A stretch of 45,484 nucleotides of DNA from Nitratireductor sp. ZSWI3 (lineage in GTDB: Bacteria > Pseudomonadota > Alphaproteobacteria > Rhizobiales > Rhizobiaceae): the NCBI RefSeq assembly GCF_024655565.1, contig NZ_JANKOF010000033.1, positions 1 through 45,484 of the forward strand, given 5' to 3'. The notes under the pieces were generated by a model. The model searched no databases, was not told the origin of the DNA, and worked only from the letters and a program-made list of their open reading frames with translations. Made by a program: the position numbers and the translations under genes. Of the stretch, positions 26,441 through 34,767 are shown in pieces; the first letter of the stretch is position 1; every line of letters begins with the position of its first letter.

Positions 26441-27475
26441 TCAGATCGTCTCGGTGACCTTCTTCAGCTTGTCGGGCGTGTCGGGGTTCAGCCCGCGTTC
26501 GCGCGCGACGCGCTCGATGAGGCGGTAATAGCCGACCAGCGCCACCAGCGGGTCGACCTGGCCGTGACCCGTCGCGGGCGTGGCGACCGTGATCTCGCCG
26601 ACCTCACGCGAAGAGAAAGCCGCAACGCGCGCGCCGAGGCGGCGCAGCTTCTCGAGCGAGTCGGTGCTCGAGGCGAGCGCCGCATCCTCGGGCACGAAGG
26701 CGATGATGGGAAAGCCCTTGTCGACGAGCTGCATCGGCCCGTGCATCAGCTCGGCCAGCGAAAAGGCCTCGGCGTGGAGCTGTGCTGTTTCCTTGGCCTT
26801 CAGTGCCGCCTCCAGCGCGATGGCGAAGCCCGGGCCGCGGCCGGCGGTGTAGAGCGAGGCGGCACCGGAAAGGATGGGCAGGACCGGCGACCAGTCGACA
26901 TCGCAGGCGCTGCTCAGCGCCTGCGGCAGGCGGGCCAGCGCGCCGGCAAGGGCCTCGTCGCCGGAAGCCGCCTGGGCGATGCCGGCAAGAGCCGCTGCCG
27001 AGGCGATGAAGCTCTTGGTCGCGGCGACGCTGCGCTCGGGTCCGGCATGGATGGGCAGCACGATGTCGGCCGCCTGCGCCAGCGGGCTGTCGGCGACATT
27101 GACGACGGCCACCGTCACCGCGCCGCCCTTTCTGGCCGATGCCTGGGCGGCGACGATGTCGGGGCTGGCGCCGGACTGCGAGATGGTGACGTGCAGAGCG
27201 CGGTCGAGCTTCAACGGAGCGTCGTAGACCGAGGCGACGGAAGGGCCGATCGAGGCGACCGGAATGCCGGCGTGAATCTCGAACAGATATTTGAAGAAGC
27301 TCGCCGCATGATCGGAGGAGCCGCGCGCCGAGGTGCTGACGACGGCCGGCCGGCGCTCGGCGATGACGCGGCCGATCTCGGCGAAGGTGCCGGCCTCGCG
27401 GGCGAAGAGCCGCTCCACGGCGTCCGCCGCCTCGGCGGTTTCGAGGAACATCAGCGAGGGCGTATCGGTCATCAT
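26441..27475 (-). CDS. SIS-domain sugar-phosphate isomerase/deaminase (GlmS isomerase-like, probable NagB-II)
   Basis: 344 residues with two SIS domains and no glutaminase domain. The first contains STSARGSSDHAASFFKYL and ISQSGASPDIV, the second YTAGRGPGFAIALEAALKAK and the AFSLAELMHGPMQLV motif shared with the GlmS isomerase domain. Proteins of this form act as glucosamine-6-phosphate deaminases (NagB-II) or related amino-sugar isomerases. It lies 48 bp downstream of murQ on the same strand, so it likely handles amino-sugar phosphates released from MurNAc. The intergenic 48 bp is itself a GC-rich hairpin. Confidence 0.85.
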   Translation of the reverse strand: MMTDTPSLMFLETAEAADAVERLFAREAGTFAEIGRVIAERRPAVVSTSARGSSDHAASFFKYLFEIHAGIPVASIGPSVASVYDAPLKLDRALHVTISQSGASPDIVAAQASARKGGAVTVAVVNVADSPLAQAADIVLPIHAGPERSVAATKSFIASAAALAGIAQAASGDEALAGALARLPQALSSACDVDWSPVLPILSGAASLYTAGRGPGFAIALEAALKAKETAQLHAEAFSLAELMHGPMQLVDKGFPIIAFVPEDAALASSTDSLEKLRRLGARVAAFSSREVGEITVATPATGHGQVDPLVALVGYYRLIERVARERGLNPDTPDKLKKVTETI

Positions 27476-27523
27476 GCTTCTTTCCGGTTGGTTGGCGGGC
27501 CGGCTCGCCGGCCGGCCGGCAGG

Positions 27524-28414
27524 TCAGTCGAGATCGGCAAGGGCGCGGCGCAGATCGTCGCCGTTGCGGGCGAGGGCGGCGGCGGCCTGCTCGGCCGTGA
27601 GGCCGCGAGCGACGAGCACCGCCGGCTTGACGTGAAATCCCGTCGCTTCCAGCGCCGCGGTCGCGGCAGCTTCGTCGCAGCCGGCCACTTCGGCCAGCAT
27701 GGAGACGGCGCGGCGGCGCAGCTTCCGGTTGGTCGGTTTCATATCCACCATGCGGCCGCGATAGACCTTGCCGAGGCGCATCATGACGGCGGTGGAGAAC
27801 ATGTTGAGGGCGATCTTCTGAGCGGTGCCGGCGGCCATGCGGGTGGAACCGGCGAGCACCTCCGGCCCGGTTTCCAGAAGCACGCCGATGGCGGCCCGCT
27901 CGACCAGCGGGCTGCCGGGATTGTTGGCAAAGCCGATGGTGAGGGCGCCGCGTGCCCGCGCCGCCTCGATGGCGGCCAGCGTGTATGGCGTGCTGCCGCT
28001 GGCGGCGAGCCCGAGAACCACGTCGGCGGGGCCGCAATCGATGGCGGCGATGGCGTCGCGGCCCGCCGCCTCGTCGTCCTCGGCGCTCTCGCGGGCTTCG
28101 GCAACGCTCGCCTCGCCGCCGGCGAGCAGGAAGCGGGTGCGGGCCTCGGGCCAGCCGAAGGTGGGATAGAGCTCGACCGCGTCGAGCATGGCGAGCCGGC
28201 CCGACGTGCCGGCGCCGACATAGACGAGGCGGCTGGCCGGATCGGCAAGCCGCAGAGCGGCCTCCGTCACAGCCCGTTCGAGTGACGGGACGGCGGCCGC
28301 GGCGGCGTGGAGCGCGGCGCCCTGCCCTTCGAGCAACGCCCGCAGCATGTCGCCGGTCTCGAAACACTCGATGTCGTGGAAGGCGAGGTCCGAACTCTCC
28401 GTGGACGTGGTCAT
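27524..28414 (-). CDS. murQ: N-acetylmuramic acid 6-phosphate etherase
   Basis: 296-residue cytoplasmic enzyme that removes D-lactate from MurNAc-6-phosphate to give GlcNAc-6-phosphate during cell-wall recycling or MurNAc use. The SIS-domain motifs YVGAGTSGRLAMLDAVELYPTF and LGLAASGSTPYTLAAI, and GSTRMAAGTAQKIALNMFST, are diagnostic of MurQ. The C-terminal helical extension has the usual length. First gene of a two-gene operon with the SIS protein; divergent from the GntR regulator, with operator-like sites between them. No MurNAc kinase or phosphotransferase component is visible in the window. Confidence 0.95.
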   Translation of the reverse strand: MTTSTESSDLAFHDIECFETGDMLRALLEGQGAALHAAAAAVPSLERAVTEAALRLADPASRLVYVGAGTSGRLAMLDAVELYPTFGWPEARTRFLLAGGEASVAEARESAEDDEAAGRDAIAAIDCGPADVVLGLAASGSTPYTLAAIEAARARGALTIGFANNPGSPLVERAAIGVLLETGPEVLAGSTRMAAGTAQKIALNMFSTAVMMRLGKVYRGRMVDMKPTNRKLRRRAVSMLAEVAGCDEAAATAALEATGFHVKPAVLVARGLTAEQAAAALARNGDDLRRALADLD

Positions 28415-28451
28415 GCTGTGCTCGTCTGTGCTGGCGGATCCAAAGTCATAT

Positions 28452-28503
28452 AGACCAATTTAATACCAAACTTCCCGCTAGTGATCTAGTGTGGGAATTT
28501 GGT
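28452..28503. promoter_or_regulatory. Operator-like repeats on the murQ side of the murQ-gntR control region
   Basis: AGACCAAT (28452-28459) and ATACCAAA (28463-28470) are direct repeats 11 bp apart, about one helical turn, and 38 bp from the murQ start. Overlapping them, ACCAAACTTCCC (28465-28476) is mirrored by GGGAATTTGGT (28493-28503) around a central CTAG-TGAT-CTAG. TGGTCT/AGACCA half-sites are typical of NagR/DasR-type GntR regulators. Binding by the divergent GntR is inferred. Confidence 0.55.
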
Positions 28504-28648
28504 TCGGCCAGTGCCGCCGCTGTTCTTGCATCCCGGCGCTCATGTTCGCACCAGTCTAGCCCAATATGGCGGCAGGATGTGTCGGCTGCATGAACCAACA
28601 ACTCGGGTGGGGTCGCACGGGTTGCGCCTTGTCGCAAATTCATCGATA

Positions 28649-28674
28649 ATTGGTCTCATGGATATAAGACCAAT
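28649..28674. promoter_or_regulatory. Perfect inverted-repeat operator upstream of gntR
   Basis: ATTGGTCT (28649-28656) and AGACCAAT (28667-28674) are perfect 8-bp inverted arms separated by exactly 10 bp, with TATAAG (28663-28668), a likely -10 element, partly inside. The site is 36 bp before the GTG start of the GntR gene and shares its half-site with the murQ side, suggesting autoregulation. The rest of 28415-28710 shows no gene. Confidence 0.6.
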
Positions 28675-28710
28675 GCATGGGGTCCTGCGCCGATCCTCCG
28701 AAGGCCGGCC

Positions 28711-29550
28711 GTGAAGCCCGGCGGAAACCTGGGGGACCTGCTCTCGCGCCAGCAGTTCGCTGGCGGGAGAGGCGATCCGACACCGCTCTACATCCGTCTG
28801 GCGAGCGCGCTGCGCAGCCTGGTGGAGAGCGGCCGGCTGGCGACGGGCAGCGCCCTGCCCGCCGAACGGGCGATCGTCGAGGCGACGGGCCTGTCGCGCG
28901 TCACGGTGCGGCGCGGGCTCGACCTTCTGGCGCGCGAGGGCCTGGTGGAGCAGCGGCGCGGCTCCGGCACCTATGTGCGCGGACCGGCGGAGCGATTCGA
29001 GCAGCCGCTGGCGGCGATCACCAGCTTCAGCGACGATGTCCTATCCTATGGCCGCCGGCCGGCGACGCGCTGGCTGGCGCGCGAGCATGCCGCCCCGTCG
29101 CCGCAGGAGGCGATGATGCTCGGCCTGTCGCCGGGCGACCTTGTGGCGCGACTGCACCGGCTGCGCCTTGCCGACGACCTGCCGCTGGCGGTGGAGCTTG
29201 CCGTCGTGCCGGCGCGCTTCCTGCCGTCGCTGGAAATGCCGGGCGATTCGCTCTATCGGGCGCTGGCGCAGAATGGAGCCGCTCCGCACAAGGCGCTGCA
29301 GCGCATGCATGCCTGCGCCCTGCCCGCGTTCGAGGCGGGGCTGCTGGCGGCGGAGGCGGGCGAGCCGGCGCTTTTCCTGGAGCGCGTCTCGCGCACGGCC
29401 GACGGCGCGGTGGTGGAGTTCACCCGCTCCCATTTCAAGGGCGACCGGTTCGACTTCGTCGCCGAGCTGACCCTGGAGCGGGATGAGGGAAAGTATGAAG
29501 CGGTTTCCCGCCCGTTTTCCGCTCCCCCGTCTCCCGCTGCAATGGATTGA
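28711..29550 (+). CDS. GntR-family (HutC/UTRA subfamily) transcriptional regulator
   Basis: 279 residues. An N-terminal winged helix (PLYIRLASALRSLVESGRLA, AERAIVEATGLSRVTVRRGL, LVEQRRGSGTYVRG, about 25-92) is followed by a UTRA effector domain (about 100-255) ending in FDFVAELTLERD. It probably senses an amino-sugar phosphate and represses the divergent murQ operon and itself. The start is GTG 28711 with AAGG six bases upstream; nearby ATGs are out of frame. The last ~22 residues are unusual: residues about 257-271 are encoded by a dispersed intergenic repeat (29480-29524), so the native C-terminus was likely replaced or extended. Confidence 0.9.
   Translation: MKPGGNLGDLLSRQQFAGGRGDPTPLYIRLASALRSLVESGRLATGSALPAERAIVEATGLSRVTVRRGLDLLAREGLVEQRRGSGTYVRGPAERFEQPLAAITSFSDDVLSYGRRPATRWLAREHAAPSPQEAMMLGLSPGDLVARLHRLRLADDLPLAVELAVVPARFLPSLEMPGDSLYRALAQNGAAPHKALQRMHACALPAFEAGLLAAEAGEPALFLERVSRTADGAVVEFTRSHFKGDRFDFVAELTLERDEGKYEAVSRPFSAPPSPAAMD
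29480..29524 (+). repeat. Dispersed palindromic repeat, copy 2, inside the 3' end of the GntR gene
   Basis: Same element as 14046-14091 in opposite orientation, about 39 of 45 positions matching, including TATGAAGCGGTTTCCCGCCC against the GTGTGAAGCGGTTTTCCGCC of copy 1. Here it is read in frame as part of the regulator. Confidence 0.65.
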
Positions 29551-29576
29551 GAGAAAACCGGCGGGCGTTCCAGGGC

Positions 29577-31091
29577 TCAGAGCGATTCCAGGAAGCGGAT
29601 GAGGTTGGCGCGGTCCTGCCTGTCCATGGCGACGACGCGGTCGCGCGCCGCCTGCGCCTCGCCGCCATGCCACAGCACGGCCTCGAGCAGCGTGCGCGCC
29701 CGTCCGTCATGCAGGAAACCGGCCTCGCCATTGACGGTTCCGGTCAGGCCGATGCCCCAGAGCGGCGGCGTGCGCCATTCGTAGCCGTCGGCCAGGCCTT
29801 CCGTCCGGTTGTCGGCAAGGTCCGCGCCCATGTCGTGCAGGAGCATGTCGGTGTAGGGCCAGATGAGCTGGAAGCGCAGCGCCGGGTCCTCGACATCGCG
29901 GCGGGTGACGTATTTCGGCCGGTGGCAGGAGGCGCAGCCCGCTTCATAGAAGACCTTCTTGCCGGCCAGCACGGCCTTGTCGTTGACCTTGCGGCGGGCC
30001 GGCACGGCCAGGTGCCGGGAATAGAAGGCGACGAGGTCGAGCAGGTCGCCCGGCACCTCCTCGGCGCCGAGCCGCTCCTGTGCGCCGTGCGGCAAGGCGC
30101 GGCAGGGATCCTGCGCCTCGGTGCAATCGCCCCAATGGTCGGGCGCGAGCGGCGTCGACAGGCCCATGTCGCCGGAGAAGGCGCCGGCGGACTGCTCGAT
30201 GATCGACGGGGCGATGCCCTTCCAGCCGAAGCGGCCGAGCTGCCATCGGCCGTCGCTGTCGCGCACGCGGGCCGGACGGCCGGAGATGCCGTCGCCGTTA
30301 CGGTCGTCGGGATCGGCGAAGGCAAGGATGTCCTCTTCGGCGACGCTCTCCAGAAGGCCGAGGCCGATCATCGGCGGGGCGACACGGGCCGACATCATCA
30401 TGTCGGGATGGAACCTGCCGAAGCCGGGATCGGCGATCGACAGGGCGGGCTTGCGCAGCGTCACGGTCTCACCGCCGGAGAGCGCGACCGGGACGTCCTC
30501 GTAGGCGATCTCGACGCGGCCCTCGGCGGCGAGCCCGGCGACGGCGAAATCCTGCAGCTGGAGGCCGTAGACCGGCTCGGGCGCGGCCGGCAGCCGTCCA
30601 TCGGCGATGGCGGCGGCCTGTTCCTGCGTGGGCGGGATCGACAGGCGCACGAGAAGCGAGACGGCGGGATCGTCGATCTTGGCCGGGGCGTGGCCGCGCC
30701 CGTCCTTGATGTGGCAGGACTGGCAGGCGCGGGCATTGAACAGCGGCCCGAGACCGTCGGAGGCCTGGGTGGAGGACGGGGCGGAGACCCAATCCTTGCG
30801 GAACAGGCCGTTGCCAAGCAGGAAGCGCTGCAGCTCGGCGAACTCCAGATTGGCCGAGGGATGCGAGAAGGCATCGGCATTGATGCGCTTGGTGGAGGTG
30901 GCGGCGCCGGCCTGCATGCGCTCGAAGCGCTCTGCCTTGCTGAAATCGGCAGTCGGCTTGGTAACCTCGGCGGCGCGCGCACGGTCCTCGGGCGAGAGGT
31001 CCTTGCGCAGCGACATATCGCCGGCATGCGCGCCAACGGCCAGACTGGAGATGAGGCCGACAAGCGTCGCGCCGCGGGTAAATCTGTTCAT
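29577..31091 (-). CDS. Di-haem c-type oxidoreductase, DUF1111 (thiol oxidoreductase-like)
   Basis: 504-residue periplasmic cytochrome. A signal peptide (residues 1-23, ends AHA) precedes two haem-binding sites: CQSCH (C123-H127) and CASCH (C386-H390). The arrangement GPLFNARACQSCHIKDGRG is diagnostic of the DUF1111 di-haem family distantly related to cytochrome c peroxidases. Such genes are usually paired with imelysins, as here (57 bp downstream of the imelysin, same strand), in loci linked to iron acquisition. Maturation would need the ccm system present in this window. The ribosome site before ATG 31091 is weak. Confidence 0.9.
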   Translation of the reverse strand: MNRFTRGATLVGLISSLAVGAHAGDMSLRKDLSPEDRARAAEVTKPTADFSKAERFERMQAGAATSTKRINADAFSHPSANLEFAELQRFLLGNGLFRKDWVSAPSSTQASDGLGPLFNARACQSCHIKDGRGHAPAKIDDPAVSLLVRLSIPPTQEQAAAIADGRLPAAPEPVYGLQLQDFAVAGLAAEGRVEIAYEDVPVALSGGETVTLRKPALSIADPGFGRFHPDMMMSARVAPPMIGLGLLESVAEEDILAFADPDDRNGDGISGRPARVRDSDGRWQLGRFGWKGIAPSIIEQSAGAFSGDMGLSTPLAPDHWGDCTEAQDPCRALPHGAQERLGAEEVPGDLLDLVAFYSRHLAVPARRKVNDKAVLAGKKVFYEAGCASCHRPKYVTRRDVEDPALRFQLIWPYTDMLLHDMGADLADNRTEGLADGYEWRTPPLWGIGLTGTVNGEAGFLHDGRARTLLEAVLWHGGEAQAARDRVVAMDRQDRANLIRFLESL

Positions 31092-31147
31092 GAACGGGAT
31101 TTACAAGCAAGATCGCCGGGCCGGCAAGCGGCCCGGCAGACTGTGAC

Positions 31148-32404
31148 TCATTCGAAGACGGCGCTCGGATTGTCGAGACTGTCGGAGCCTTCGAGTTCGA
31201 TGCCGGACAGGTCGAGCGCCGCGATGACGCGCTCCAGGGAGCGGGTCTGGTCGACCAGACCGTCGATGGCGGCCTGCACGACGGCGTTGCCCTCTTCATT
31301 GCCCTGGCCGATCATCTGGTCATAGGTCTCACCGCCTTCGGCGCGCTCCTTGAGCGCGGTCATGGCTGCGAGCGTCGCGTCGAGCCTGGCCTTCACCTCG
31401 TCGGCGAGCGCGGCGTCCTTGTCGGCGACGAGGTCGGCGAGGCTCGGCCCCTCGACCTTGGATCCGTCGACGCGCTCATAGGAGCCGAAATAAACGTTCC
31501 GGATGCCGAGTAGGTCGTAATAGTGGCTGTTGTGGGTGTTGTCGGAGAAGCAGTCGTGCTCCTCCTCGGGATCGTTCAGGAGCAGGCCGAGCTTCATGCG
31601 CTCGCCGGCGAGCTCGCCGTAGGAGAGCGACCCCAGCCCGGTCAGCATGGCCGTCAGGCCGGCCTTCGGATCGGCAGCCACCTCGGCGCGCGCCTCACCG
31701 TCGGCCTGCCAGTTGGCGACCATCTCCTCAAGGTCGGAGACGAGCAGATCCGCAGCCGCGGTCAGATACTGGATGCGGCGTTCGCAATGGCCGCCGGTGC
31801 AGTTGGCCGCATCGAAATCCGTGTAGGGACGATCGCCGGCGCCGGCATCGGTGCCGTTCAGATCCTGCCCCCAAAGGAGAAACTCGATGGCATGGTAGCC
31901 GGTCGCCACATTGGCCTCGATGCCGCCGACCTCGTGCAGCGACTGGAGGACCTCGGGGGTTATGGTCGTCGCGTCGATGTCCGTGCCGCCGACGCTGATC
32001 CTGTCGTTGGCGATGATGTTGGCCGTGTAGAACTGGTTGGTGTCGGATTCCGTGCCGTAGCCGGCGTCGACATAGTCGATCAGGCCTTCGTCGAGCGGCC
32101 AGGCGTTCACGCGGCCCTCCCACTCGTCGACGATGGCGTTGCCGAATCGGAATGCCTCGCTCTGCTGGTAGGGCACGCGCGCGGCGAGCCAGGCGCCGCG
32201 TGCGGCTGCGAGCGTCTCCTCGGAGGGCGCCTCGACCAGCTTGCCGATCGCCTTGCGCAGGGCGTTGGCAGCCGTCAGGCTGTCCTCGTAGGTGGCCAGA
32301 GCGATGTCCGCATAGGTGGAGACGACGGCCTGCGGCTCGGCGGCGATGGACGGCATGGCCGTTCCCGCCATAAGAGCCGCGGTAAGCAGTATGACGCGCT
32401 TCAT
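31148..32404 (-). CDS. Imelysin family protein (M75, iron-associated periplasmic protein)
   Basis: 418 residues. A signal peptide (MKRVILLTAALMAGTAMP, cleavage near AIA-AEP) is followed by an imelysin domain built of two four-helix bundles. The conserved GxHxxE motif is visible as GYHAIEFLLWG (G169, H171, E174), and the region AWPLDEGLIDYVD and later NTHNSHYYDLLGI are also typical. Imelysins are named for a reported insulin-cleaving protease but are now viewed as iron-uptake proteins; peptidase activity is doubtful. It is first of a two-gene operon with the DUF1111 cytochrome. Confidence 0.92.
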   Translation of the reverse strand: MKRVILLTAALMAGTAMPSIAAEPQAVVSTYADIALATYEDSLTAANALRKAIGKLVEAPSEETLAAARGAWLAARVPYQQSEAFRFGNAIVDEWEGRVNAWPLDEGLIDYVDAGYGTESDTNQFYTANIIANDRISVGGTDIDATTITPEVLQSLHEVGGIEANVATGYHAIEFLLWGQDLNGTDAGAGDRPYTDFDAANCTGGHCERRIQYLTAAADLLVSDLEEMVANWQADGEARAEVAADPKAGLTAMLTGLGSLSYGELAGERMKLGLLLNDPEEEHDCFSDNTHNSHYYDLLGIRNVYFGSYERVDGSKVEGPSLADLVADKDAALADEVKARLDATLAAMTALKERAEGGETYDQMIGQGNEEGNAVVQAAIDGLVDQTRSLERVIAALDLSGIELEGSDSLDNPSAVFE

Positions 32405-32553
32405 GAAGATTCCCCTCTCTGTGCGGTCCGCGCTGCGGGGCCTGCGGACCGAAACCCAAAACAGCGCGGCAGCCCGAGCATCGCGCGCTGGTTAGTGGAT
32501 TTAAATTATCAAGTTTTAGATGGCAACCCGCTGCCTGCCTGTCGCGGCAGAAA
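32405..32553. promoter_or_regulatory. Upstream region of the imelysin operon with an AT-rich patch
   Basis: A short AT-rich stretch (32499-32520: TTTAAATTATCAAGTTTTAG and neighbours) stands out in GC-rich surroundings about 95 bp before the imelysin start. TAAA-N9-TTTA symmetry could suit an iron-responsive regulator (Fur, Irr or RirA type) but matches none well by eye. No further feature is seen. Confidence 0.3.
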
Positions 32554-33768
32554 CTACTCGCAGGCCTTCACGGCGATCACCGCGTTGGTTCCGCCGAAGG
32601 CGAAGCCATTGCTGATGGCGACGCGCACCGGGCGCTGGCGCGCCACATTGGGGGTCACGTCGAGGTCGCAATCGGGATCGGGCTGGCGATAGCCGGCCGT
32701 CGGGGGCACTATTCCCTCACGAATGGCCATGACGCAGGCGATCAGCTCAAGAGCCCCGGAAGCGCCCAGGCAGTGCGCGTGCATCGACTTGGTGGAGGAG
32801 ACGGAGACCCGATCGGCGGCGGTGCCGAAAACCCTGCGGATGGCTTCCGTCTCGATCCTGTCGTTGGCCTTCGTGCCGGTGCCGTGGGCGTTGATGTAGT
32901 CGACATCGCCGGCGCAAAGGCCGGCCTCGTCCAGACAGGCCTGCATGGCGGCCGCCGGCCCCTCGACCGTCGGTGCGACGATGTCCGACGCATCGGCGGT
33001 CATGCCGCCGCCGGCCAGTTCGGCGAGGATGGTGGCGCCGCGCGCCTGCGCGTGCTCGAAGGTTTCGAGCACGGCGATGCCCGCGCCTTCGCCGAGCACC
33101 AGACCCTGACGGTCGGCGGAGAAGGGACGGCAGGTCTCGGGCGCCAGCACGCGCAGCGCCTCCCAGGCCTTCATGATCCCGTAGATGAGCGGCGCTTCGG
33201 CGCCACCGGCGAGCATGACGTCGGCGCGGCCGAGACGAAGCTGGTCGGCGGCCGAGATGATCGCGTGGTTGGAAGAGGAGCAGGCGGACGTCGCGCCGAA
33301 GACGGGACCGCGCAGACCGAGCGTCATGCTGACCTGCCCGGCGGCGGCGGCTGGCATGGCGCGCGGCACGGAGAAGATGCCGGCGCGCGGCTTGCCTTCG
33401 AGCAGAATGGCCCGGTAGTTCTCCTCGATCGATTCCCAGCCGCACACACCGACGCCGACGACAGCGCCGATGCGCCCCGTGTTGGCCGGCGTCACGGCGA
33501 TGCCCGACTGCGCCAGCGCCTCCCTGGCGGCCACCGCCGCGAGCAGGCTGAACCGGTCCATGGTCACCAGGCGCTTATGCTCGATGCCGTGATCCGGCAG
33601 GTGCTTGATCTCAGCGCCGACGCGGGTCTTCACCTCGTGCAGGTCCACATTGGTGATGGGGCCGATGGCCTGACGGCCCTCCCGCATGCCCGACCAGATC
33701 GCCGGCGCATCCGTGCCGAGGGCGCAGAGCCCGCCGAGCCCCGTTATGACGATCCGCGGCGCCGTCAT
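32554..33768 (-). CDS. Beta-ketoacyl-ACP synthase, FabF/NodE-like
   Basis: 404-residue condensing enzyme. The Cys-His-His triad is intact: [12 protein letters not shown] (C163), [11 protein letters not shown] (H295) and [14 protein letters not shown] (H332). The sequence ACSSS with SNHAI differs from housekeeping FabF (usually ACATG or ACAT-like), closer to the specialised NodE or very-long-chain synthases. It begins directly after the ACP stop (TAAATG). No other fab gene adjoins, so it may serve a specialised acyl chain rather than bulk fatty acid synthesis. Substrate chain length is unknown. Confidence 0.9.
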   Translation of the reverse strand: MTAPRIVITGLGGLCALGTDAPAIWSGMREGRQAIGPITNVDLHEVKTRVGAEIKHLPDHGIEHKRLVTMDRFSLLAAVAAREALAQSGIAVTPANTGRIGAVVGVGVCGWESIEENYRAILLEGKPRAGIFSVPRAMPAAAAGQVSMTLGLRGPVFGATSACSSSNHAIISAADQLRLGRADVMLAGGAEAPLIYGIMKAWEALRVLAPETCRPFSADRQGLVLGEGAGIAVLETFEHAQARGATILAELAGGGMTADASDIVAPTVEGPAAAMQACLDEAGLCAGDVDYINAHGTGTKANDRIETEAIRRVFGTAADRVSVSSTKSMHAHCLGASGALELIACVMAIREGIVPPTAGYRQPDPDCDLDVTPNVARQRPVRVAISNGFAFGGTNAVIAVKACE

Positions 33769-34044
33769 TTAGCTTTTGGCGCTCACCAGCTCGCGCACGG
33801 CAGCGACGATGTCGTTGACCGTTTCGAGATTCTCCCAGGCCTCCGCCGTGTTCATCTCGACCTCGATGCCGAATTCGTCCTCGACATCGAAAATGATCTC
33901 GGTCAGCTCGAGAGAATGGATGCCAAGGTCGGCCAGCGGGGTTTCCAGCGTGATGTTCGACGCATCTTCCTGGGCGTGCGTCCTGATTTTCTCAAGAATC
34001 GTCTGGCCGATATCGTCGGTCTTCTCGCGACTTTCAGCAGTCAT
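33769..34044 (-). CDS. Acyl carrier protein (specialised)
   Basis: 91-residue acidic, four-helix carrier protein. The phosphopantetheine serine is S44 in LGIHSLELTEI; the usual aspartate before the serine (DSL) is replaced by histidine (HSL). The following EIIFDVEDEFGIEVEM is typical of helix II-III in ACPs. ATG 34044 has GAGAGG upstream; an in-frame start at 34059 lacks one. Immediate fusion to the ketosynthase by TAAATG implies that the two form a dedicated ACP/KS pair, like NodF/NodE or the very-long-chain system, though it is neither AcpXL nor the main AcpP by sequence. Confidence 0.88.
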   Translation of the reverse strand: MTAESREKTDDIGQTILEKIRTHAQEDASNITLETPLADLGIHSLELTEIIFDVEDEFGIEVEMNTAEAWENLETVNDIVAAVRELVSAKS

Positions 34045-34191
34045 GAAGCCTCTCCTCAATTCCCTTCACGCCAGCCAGGTGTCGCATAACGAGGTCCCCG
34101 CGCCCAGCCATCAGATCCGGTGGACCATAAGAGACCAAAGCAAGCTTTGCGGCAAGTGTGCACCGCACAGATTCAGACGGGCCGGGAACCC

Positions 34192-34689
34192 TCATCCTCC
34201 GTTCGGCTCGCCCTTGACGAAGATCGTCACGGCGCCGCCCTCGGCGTATTCCAGCGCGACGATGTCGCGCGTCATGATCGAACGCGAATCCACCGCGTGA
34301 TAGAAAAGGGCGCTTCCTTCGACAGCCTCGCGCAGCGCTTCGATGTCGCGCTCATGATCGGCCATCGCCGTGGCGATGGCGCCGGACTTCTCGTCGAGAT
34401 CCGGCAGGAAGACGATGTCGAGCCCTTCGAGGGAGAACGTCTTGCGCACCCGCTCGGCGTTGGTGTTCGACGCATTGATGGCCGCGACCAGCCGCTCGGT
34501 CGCCGCGTTCGCCTTGGTCTCCTCGGTCTTCACATCCGAGCCGACGATCGCGTCGATCGTCTCCTCACTGTCGAGGCCCTGGGCCATAAGAGGCGTCTGC
34601 AGGGCAAAGGCGACCGCCAAGGCAAGGGCGATCATCCAGTGTGTTTCGGTTTCCAGCCTCGAGGGCCGGCGTCCGAGCTGCAAAATCAT
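34192..34689 (-). CDS. Hypothetical secreted or membrane-anchored protein
   Basis: About 165 residues; no family recognised. A basic N-terminal stretch (GRRPSR) precedes a hydrophobic segment (MIALALAVAFALQTPLMAQ, about residues 19-37) that looks like a signal peptide ending before GLDSEET. The mature part is acidic and helical and ends with a small beta region (DIVALEYAEGGAVTIFVKG). Starts at 34743, 34707, 34689 and 34635 are all in frame; 34689 was chosen for the basic N-region and GGGATGG upstream. It lies 147 bp upstream of the ACP gene on the same strand; any link to it is speculative. Confidence 0.6.
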   Translation of the reverse strand: MILQLGRRPSRLETETHWMIALALAVAFALQTPLMAQGLDSEETIDAIVGSDVKTEETKANAATERLVAAINASNTNAERVRKTFSLEGLDIVFLPDLDEKSGAIATAMADHERDIEALREAVEGSALFYHAVDSRSIMTRDIVALEYAEGGAVTIFVKGEPNGG

Positions 34690-34767
34690 TTGTCCATCCC
34701 GTGTCATCGTGGCGCAGAAAACATGATCCTTCGTTGAACGCAACGGGGGAATGCCACGCGGGTTCCC

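Noticed and set aside
29547-31325. 592-codon plus-strand open frame opposite the di-haem gene
   Set aside because: The opposite strand encodes a protein with a signal peptide and two CxxCH motifs; the plus frame has none.
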